11,628 nt of DNA from an uncultured Clostridia bacterium (GTDB lineage Bacteria; Bacillota; Clostridia; Christensenellales; Borkfalkiaceae), in the NCBI GenBank assembly GCA_946540675.1, contig CAMNIW010000022.1, positions 1 to 11,628 of the forward strand, read 5' to 3'. This document shows, in pieces, positions 1-7,000 of this stretch. Each line of letters opens with the position of its first letter. The first letter of the stretch is position 1. A program made the translations under genes and the position numbers. Under the pieces are notes generated by a model that made no database searches, was not told the DNA's origin, and saw only the letters and a program-made list of their open reading frames with translations.

Positions 1-1913
1 CGGCATACGATTTGTGTTCGGGCAACGCCGAAGTTTCGGTAAAGGTGATGTATAACTATTCTTCGCCCACGCCGAGAAGAATACCCGTAAGCGACGGGAA
101 ATTCAACGTTCCGTTTGTCGGCGAATACGCGATCGTGTACGAAGCGGCCGATTACTGCGGAAACGTCTCTACGGAAGTCTTGTGGGTGCAGGCGGTGGCG
201 TCTCTCGGACAGGATCTTACCATAACCGTCGATGTCGCTCAGGCGGAAGCCGACTGCGGAGAGAAAGTATACGTCGCAAACGCGGAATGTTCGGGCGGAA
301 GCGGCGGAACGACTCTTAAAATCTACGTCAAACACGGCGGAGACGTTTACGAAGCGGACGAAGGTTATTTTATTCCCGAAAAAGACGGGATATGGGAAGT
401 GACGTACGTCGCGACCGACTTTACGGGATATTCGGTAACCGAGACGTATCACGTGTCGGCGGTGTACGGCGCGGATCCCGTGTTCGACGAATACGTCGGA
501 CATCCCGCGTATTACGTATCGGGCGCGAAATACGTCGTTCCGACGGTCTATGCGAGAGATTATTCGTCGGGAAGCAAAGTTTTAAGGGAAGCGTCTTTGG
601 TCGTCGAAGATAAGAACGGTCAAAAAACTTACGCTTGCGGACAATCGTTCATACCCGAAGTCGAAGCGACGGGCGATAAAGTAAAAATAAAGTACGTATG
701 CGGAAATTCGTATACTAAAACGTATGAAGTTACGGGCGTAAAAGCCGAAGTGAACGGCAGAAGGAACATAGAAAAACTCTTTGTCGGCAGCGGTTATATA
801 AATGAAAAGACCGCGGACGGACTTATCTTTTCCGCGGCGGCGGACGGAGACTTTTTCTGGGACTTCGTCAACCCCGTGACCGCGGAAAACGCGTTGTTGA
901 CCATTCTCGGGATAAACGGAAGAGACGATTTCGATAAGGCGGAGATAACTTTCAGCGACTCTCTCGATCCGTCCGTGTCCGTTACCGCGGAAATCGTCAA
1001 CGTCAAAGGCGGAGCGGCGATATTCTCGGTGTGCGGCAAGCAAACGACCACTAAATACGGGTTCGGCTCTATCGGACTCAACGAGTTTACCGTTTCTTAT
1101 GCGTCGCGCAGGATAAGACTCGGCGCGCACAAAGCCGACGTCACGACTACCGACGACGGAAAGGCGTTCAAGGGATTTCCTTCGGGAAGAGTGCGGATCT
1201 CGGTGAAAGTGGTCGACGCGAAAGCGAATTCCGGATTTATGCTGAAATTTATGGATAATCACAGGTTATCGCTTATAAGTTCGGATAAGATAAAGCCGAG
1301 AGTAACCGCTCTCGAAGGTTACGGCGGAATGTTCGATATAGGTTCGGAATACAGGTTGCCGCGCGTTACGGCGTCCGACGTAATGGATCCCGAAGTGACG
1401 TTCACCGTCACGGTAAAAGATCCCGACGGAAACGACGTTAAAGACAAAAACGGAGTCGTTTTATCGGGAGCGGATCCCGACGCGCAGTACGTCGTGGTTC
1501 TCGATAAATACGGTCAGTACACCGTCAATTATTCGGCGACGGACTCTTCGGGCAACAAAGAGCCGTTTACGTTCGCGCTTACGATAATGGATATTACTCC
1601 GCCGACGATAGTTATGCTGTACGATAATAATCTCGAAAAACGGGCGTCTGTCGGGGATACCGCGAAAATGCCCGAAGTTAAGGTTACCGACGACAAGACC
1701 GCGGCGGACGATATAAAGGTTTTCAGATGCGTGCGCAATCCTATGGGCGAACTCGTCTATCTCGGTTACGATTTCGAGATAAAGGACGGAAAGAAGACCG
1801 TTTACGAATATTCTTATAAATACGTCTACGCAGGGGAATATAAGTTTATGATTTACGCTATCGACGAGGCGGGAAATCAACAGATGGTAAGTTATACCGT
1901 CGTCGTCGGATAA
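1..1913 (+). CDS. Large multi-domain Ig-like surface protein, C-terminal part (5'-truncated by window edge)
   Basis: The reading frame is open from the window edge (first full codon at base 3) to TAA at 1911-1913, so the TTG at 12 is internal and the true start lies upstream. About 636 residues are visible, almost entirely predicted beta-strand. Successive Ig/cadherin-like units end in recurring 'Y.A.D..GN' type motifs: YEAADYCGN near base 140, YVATDFTGY near 405, YSATDSSGNK near 1530 and IYAIDEAGNQ near 1850. The unit from about 1600 opens with DITPPTI, a linker typical of bacterial Ig/HYR-like repeats. Roughly bases 770-1270 differ (FFWDFVNPV...GRVRISVKVVDA...GFMLKFMDN) and look like a concanavalin/LamG-type jelly-roll. 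No LPxTG motif, C-terminal membrane helix or SLH domain is present, so any anchor must be N-terminal. An extracellular adhesion or glycan-binding role is inferred; no catalytic motif was recognised. The next gene starts 13 bases downstream, suggesting co-transcription. Confidence 0.8.
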   Translation, partial: AYDLCSGNAEVSVKVMYNYSSPTPRRIPVSDGKFNVPFVGEYAIVYEAADYCGNVSTEVLWVQAVASLGQDLTITVDVAQAEADCGEKVYVANAECSGGSGGTTLKIYVKHGGDVYEADEGYFIPEKDGIWEVTYVATDFTGYSVTETYHVSAVYGADPVFDEYVGHPAYYVSGAKYVVPTVYARDYSSGSKVLREASLVVEDKNGQKTYACGQSFIPEVEATGDKVKIKYVCGNSYTKTYEVTGVKAEVNGRRNIEKLFVGSGYINEKTADGLIFSAAADGDFFWDFVNPVTAENALLTILGINGRDDFDKAEITFSDSLDPSVSVTAEIVNVKGGAAIFSVCGKQTTTKYGFGSIGLNEFTVSYASRRIRLGAHKADVTTTDDGKAFKGFPSGRVRISVKVVDAKANSGFMLKFMDNHRLSLISSDKIKPRVTALEGYGGMFDIGSEYRLPRVTASDVMDPEVTFTVTVKDPDGNDVKDKNGVVLSGADPDAQYVVVLDKYGQYTVNYSATDSSGNKEPFTFALTIMDITPPTIVMLYDNNLEKRASVGDTAKMPEVKVTDDKTAADDIKVFRCVRNPMGELVYLGYDFEIKDGKKTVYEYSYKYVYAGEYKFMIYAIDEAGNQQMVSYTVVVG

Positions 1914-1926
1914 GGGGGGGGGAGAT
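1914..1926 (+). promoter_or_regulatory. Ribosome binding site with nine-G homopolymer for the DUF4838 lipoprotein gene
   Basis: The whole gap between the stop of the upstream gene and the ATG at 1927 is nine consecutive G followed by AGAT. The GGAG at its 3' end serves as a Shine-Dalgarno core just before the start. A G tract of this length can slip during replication and can be miscounted in sequencing. A length change would not alter either reading frame, because it lies between stop and start, but could alter translation initiation. Confidence 0.6.
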
Positions 1927-4053
1927 ATGATAAAAAGGCTTTTTGCTTTGATGCTTGTCGCGGCGGTCGCGATCGCCTGCGCTTCTTGTCGGAAGAAGCC
2001 GAACGATTCGCATTCTTCGGGGACAAAGACGGTCGTCTCGGTAAACGACGGCTCGCAGCATTACGTCAGCGAAACAAAAAGACTGCACCGCGTAAAATCG
2101 ACGAACGTCGGAAGGGCGTTCGTTACCGCGGGGGAATCCGATTATAAGATAATAATCGGGACGAAGAGCACAAGCGCTGCCGCCGCGGCTTCGTATATAC
2201 TGCGGAGCGTGAAAAGCGTGACGGGTTACGCTCTTCCTATAATCAACGATTACGATCAGGATATTACGGACTGGTCTAAGCAGGATAAATATATAGTCAT
2301 AATGCACGACGCGCTTTTCGATAGTGCCGAAGTCGCTTTCAGCGAAGAATACGATATAGGATACAGCGGATATATGATAAAGACGGTCGGCGACTCGGTG
2401 TTTATCAAGGTTGCGACCGATTACGGATATCAGATGGCGGCTCTCGCGTTTTTAAGGGAAGTAGTCGGATACGAAGCGTTCAGCGAAGACTGTATAGTCT
2501 ACGGAAAAGACGGATCGACTCTCCCCGATCTCGACGTGATAGAGAAACCCGATTTCGATTTCAGAATGGCGTCGAGTTATCTCTCGGCGGCGGGTAAATA
2601 CGCTATGGGCGTTACCGCAAACCGCGTTCTTATGGCGCCGGGCGGAGTTACCGTTCACAATTCTTACGTATATCTTCCGCCGGAAACCTATTGCGACGAA
2701 AGTAAGCCCGCGACCTATCATCCGCTGTGGTATTCGGACAGAAAGATCGTCAACGCAAATCGCGATCCGTCAAGGCAAGTGCCCGATCAACTGTGCTATT
2801 CGGCGCACGGCGATAAGGAAGAATACGACGCGATGGTCGCTACCGCGTCCGCGGCAATGCTCGGCTATATAAACGAAAATCCGGACGTCGACACGATAAC
2901 GTTTACTCACGAAGACACGATGACCGCCTGTAAGTGCGAAACGTGTTCGGCGGCGACGGAAGTCTTCGGCGCGGTGTCGTCCACGTATATTATGTTTATC
3001 AACGACGTCGAGTCGGTCGTGGTATCCGAACTTAAAAGGCAGGCGCAGTTAAGCGGAGGAAAAGAGAGAAACATAAGCATAATCTTTTTCGCTTACCACG
3101 CCACCGCGGAAGCGCCCGTTAAAGAAGGCGCGGACGGAACGTATATCCCGTCAAAGAATCCCGACAACAAAATAACCTACCAAGGAAAGGATATAACCCT
3201 TCCGTACAACAAGACTTATCCCGACGGCATATCCTGCAACGAACACGTCGGCGTCTGGTGGGCTCCGATAGAAGCCAACTACAACAAGACGTTCTACGAC
3301 GAAACGTGCGCCAACAACGTCTACTTCAAGAAAAATCTCGAAAAGTGGGGAACTATCTGCAAGAGAATTTACGCCTGGATATACGATATGAACTTCCTTG
3401 ACTTTATGTATCCGTTCAACAGTTACGACACTCTTTTCGAAACGGTAAGACTGCTTAAAGACAATAACGCGATATATATCTACAACGAAGGACAGGGAAC
3501 GTTCGCCCAAGGCTCAAACAAGGTGACGCCGTGTTTCGGCGCGCTCAAAGAATACTGCAATCAGGTCGTTGCCTTCGACGTCAACGCCAACTACGGCGAA
3601 ACGGTAAACAAATTCTTCAAGCACTATTTCAGGGAAGCCGCCGCGCCGATGAGAGAGTATTTCGATAAATTGACGGCGTATCTCAAACAACTCGAAACAG
3701 ACTATCCCGACGCGTTTACGGGCTTCCAGAAAGACCCCGACATACACAACGAAAAGTATTGGCCTTTGCCGCTTATGCGCGATTATCTCTCTCTTACCGA
3801 CAAAGCCTTTGCGGCGATAGAAAAGTATAAGACTGCCGACGCCGCGTTGTACGAAGTTTTAAGGAAGCATATCCTTATCGAAACGATATTCCCGAGATTC
3901 GTTCTTTGCGAGCATTACGGCGGCTATTATTCGAGTACCGCGATACGGGAAATGAGAGAGTCTTTCAAAGAAGATTGTCTGTATCTCGGCATAGGACTTT
4001 ACGCCGAACACGAAGTAATAGATCCCTATTACGAAAAATGGGGAATAGAATAA
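1927..4053 (+). CDS. DUF4838 domain-containing lipoprotein (putative carbohydrate-active enzyme)
   Basis: A 708-residue protein with an N-terminal lipoprotein signal: MIKRL, a hydrophobic stretch, then CASC followed by RKKP. C21 is the likely lipidated cysteine, with C18 as an alternative. Residues about 55-150 (IIIGTKSTSAAAAASYIL, then a VTGY motif) resemble the alpha/beta N-terminal domain found before GH67/GH20-type barrels. The central part matches DUF4838 hallmarks: FTHEDT at residues 326-331, a Cys cluster C335-x-C337-xx-C340, VGVWWAPIEANYN, KRIYAWIYDMNF and IYNEGQG with E521. The C-terminal 150 residues are predicted helical. DUF4838 proteins are linked by family context to polysaccharide degradation (GH67-like fold), but the reaction is not established, so hydrolase activity is inferred. 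The protein is presumably displayed on the outer face of the membrane. It lies between two surface-protein genes in one run and ends 25 bases before the next start. Confidence 0.8.
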   Translation: MIKRLFALMLVAAVAIACASCRKKPNDSHSSGTKTVVSVNDGSQHYVSETKRLHRVKSTNVGRAFVTAGESDYKIIIGTKSTSAAAAASYILRSVKSVTGYALPIINDYDQDITDWSKQDKYIVIMHDALFDSAEVAFSEEYDIGYSGYMIKTVGDSVFIKVATDYGYQMAALAFLREVVGYEAFSEDCIVYGKDGSTLPDLDVIEKPDFDFRMASSYLSAAGKYAMGVTANRVLMAPGGVTVHNSYVYLPPETYCDESKPATYHPLWYSDRKIVNANRDPSRQVPDQLCYSAHGDKEEYDAMVATASAAMLGYINENPDVDTITFTHEDTMTACKCETCSAATEVFGAVSSTYIMFINDVESVVVSELKRQAQLSGGKERNISIIFFAYHATAEAPVKEGADGTYIPSKNPDNKITYQGKDITLPYNKTYPDGISCNEHVGVWWAPIEANYNKTFYDETCANNVYFKKNLEKWGTICKRIYAWIYDMNFLDFMYPFNSYDTLFETVRLLKDNNAIYIYNEGQGTFAQGSNKVTPCFGALKEYCNQVVAFDVNANYGETVNKFFKHYFREAAAPMREYFDKLTAYLKQLETDYPDAFTGFQKDPDIHNEKYWPLPLMRDYLSLTDKAFAAIEKYKTADAALYEVLRKHILIETIFPRFVLCEHYGGYYSSTAIREMRESFKEDCLYLGIGLYAEHEVIDPYYEKWGIE

Positions 4054-4066
4054 TCATATAACTTTT

Positions 4067-4073
4067 AAGGAGG
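4067..4073 (+). promoter_or_regulatory. Strong Shine-Dalgarno site AAGGAGG of the giant lipoprotein gene
   Basis: A perfect AAGGAGG lies five bases before the ATG at 4079, in the 25-base gap after the DUF4838 gene stop. It fixes the start of the 1659-residue protein. No convincing promoter fits in this gap, which supports read-through transcription from upstream. Confidence 0.8.
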
Positions 4074-4078
4074 GAAAT

Positions 4079-7000
4079 ATGAGAACAAGAAAAACAGCGT
4101 TATTTATCGTGAGCATCATTGCGGTTTTCGCGTTCGGACTTTTTGCGGGATGTAAAAAGAAACCCGAACCGCCGAAACCGCCGGAAGTTAAATCCGAGAT
4201 AACGCTTCGCTCGTCTTTGAGCGTGGAAGAATTCAAAAGCGAATTGCTTACCCCCGTCATCACGGGAACGGAATCCGAAATAACGTGGACTTCCGATAAA
4301 CCCGCCGTGGCTACGGTCAACGGGGACGGAGTGGTCTACGGCGTGCGGCACGGAAACGCGAAAATCACGGCGACTATGGGAGAATCTTCTTCCACGTGCG
4401 AAGTGACCGTAACTCCGACCGCTCTCGAACACACCGTGACCCTTTCCGACTCGTCGTTATTGCTCGTTAAGGGCGACTCTCAGGAAGTGACGGCGAGCGT
4501 GAAATTCGACGGCGCCACCCTTGACGACGGCGAACACAACATATCTTACGAGTGGACGACGAAAGATCCCGCGGTCGCCGCGGTGGTTACGAGCGGCGGC
4601 AAAGCGACGTTCACGGCGACGGATACGGGCGTCGCCGAATATACGGTTACCGCAAGGGTCAGGGGATACGAAGCGAGCAAAAAACTCACCGTCAAAGTAA
4701 TAGCGGCGGACGTAGCGATACAACTCACCGGCGAAGATCTCCAACAAACCGCGGGCGCATACGAAACTTTCCTTAAACTTGCGGACTGGGATAAGACCGA
4801 AGCGGCGATAGGCGACGTAAAGATTTACGTCAACGGCGAATTTGCGGAAAACGCCGCGGTCTCTTCGTGGACGGCGGACGACGATAGCATCGCCAAAGTC
4901 GAAAATTCGGTCATAAAATCGGTCGGCGCGGGCGTTACCGAAATCAGGGGCTCGGTCGAATACGACGGCGAAACTTACCCCGTCGTCATAAGGGTAAACG
5001 TCAGCCGTTCGGAAAAGGCTCTTGAAGACGTCTATACGCTCGAAAGGGAAAAGGACGACGGAATAGACCTTCCGACCGAAATATCGGCAACGAACGTAGA
5101 AACGGTCGTCGTCAACGGAAACGTCGTGCTCTACTCAAAAGCGGATAACGTCGGTTCGGTCGCAGGAAACAAGGTGACCTTCGGCGAAGGAACTCTTCCT
5201 TCCAACTCCGTGAATATGGGCGAAGACAGAGATATAACCATAACCACCGACAAGGTCGTTTACAGTCTTAAAACCAATCTCTATACGCTCATATTGAAAG
5301 ACAAGGCCGATCTCGACTCTCTCGGCGCGATAGCCAAGGCTTCTCATACGCAGCAAGACCGTTGGGACGGATATTACGTGCTCGGCAACGACATAGCGTA
5401 TAACGGCGCGTACACGAGTTTCATAACTTATTCCATACTCAACCCGATAAAGACGGGCAGCAGTTGGTCTGACAGTGCGGCTTCGGGCTTCTGCGGCGTG
5501 ATAGACGGTAAAAATCACAAGATAGAAGGGCTTGAAATAGCCGACAACAGCGGCGGACTTCTCGGCGTCGGACATAACGACTGCGTGCTTAAAAACATTA
5601 TCTTCACCAAAGCCGTTTTAAGCGGCAACGGCGGATATATAACGAGCGCGGGCGGCGGCACGTTTGAAAACGTGTTTATTCAGGTAGACTCGATAACGAG
5701 CGGCAACGACGCCAGCAACCCCGCGGGCTTCATATCGGCTAAGGAAACGGGTTCTTTCCTGACTATTAGAAGCGTCATCGTAGAGATACGTGACGAAACC
5801 ATAAACAAACCGCACGTCTACGGCGTGTGCAGACTTAAACCCGGATTCGGACTGTATCGGGGCGTATATTCGATAGGCGTCGGCAGAAACGCGAATCCTT
5901 ACGTCGCGAATTACAGCGCTCCCGCGGAGCCCGTTTCGGACAAACAGGGAGATTACGTCGACTATAAGTCGCTCCTTGCGGCGGTCAACAGCGGAGAAGT
6001 AAGTTTCGTTTCGTGGGACGACTCGTTCTGGCACGTATTTGAAAACGGCCTTGCCGTTCCCGAAAAACTCTTCGGAGAAGGGGAATATTCTTTCGACTAT
6101 CCCTATCAGTTGACTCCTTCCGCAGGCGAAGTTTACGCGGGCGAAACGTTTACCGTCACGACGAATATTCCCAAAATATTCTCCGATATAGCCGTTGACT
6201 CCGTGTCGGCGGGATACGGCGTTACGGTGGACGCGTATACCGTTTCCACTCCCGCGACCGACGAAAACACGATGTCGGGATACGACGTTACGCTCACTCT
6301 CGGCTGTGTGTTCACCGACACGAAAGCGATTTCTTCGGTACGCGTCAAAGCAAACGTTCTCATCGTCGTTGAAGACAGGAAGGACGTGACGCTCGATCTC
6401 GACGTTTCGGGCGGCTCTCTCGTCGACGTCGGCGGCAAGAAGAAATATACGGGAACGCTCGTAAGCGGATCGGGCGCGGAGACCGAAATAGATCTCGGCT
6501 CGGATTACTCGTCTTACGATTTCGGCACGGTAAAGACTTTCTCGATAAACGGCGTAAGCAAACCCGCCGACGGGCTCGGCTTCTCGATAACGGGTTCGGT
6601 CATAACTCTCGACGCGGTGGCGATGGCTTCCGCAAAGGGCGAATGTTCGCTTGAACTTGTCTGCGAAAACGGCGCGGGCACGACGTACAGAATACGTATA
6701 CCGCTGTTCGTCGTAACCAAAGTGATAGACAGTAAGCAGGAATTCGACGCGTTCCGCGACACGGCGCATATTATAGGCGGCGGCGGAGCGAATTGGGACG
6801 GATATTTCGTTCTCGGCGGAGATATAGACTATAACGGCGAGATCGTCGGAGCCGCGGATACGGGCTCTATAAAGATGTTCTACGACTATGATACCATTGC
6901 CCCGAAGAACAATTACGACGCGACCTATCTCGGATTCAAGGGAACGTTCGACGGCAAAGGCTACGTAATAAAGGGCTTGTCGGTCGTAAACGCGACAGGT

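Noticed and set aside
582..1262. A 226-codon open frame on the - strand within the Ig-repeat gene
   Set aside because: Same cause: it is in codon register with the sense gene and ends at a sense TTA at 582-584. The translation is basic and low in plausible domains.
5362..6806. Recent recombination between modules 1 and 2 of the giant lipoprotein, suggested by the shared 14-base TTGGGACGGATATT
   Set aside because: The match encodes the conserved WDGY motif, and the flanking DNA diverges at once in both directions. Selection on the protein motif explains it.
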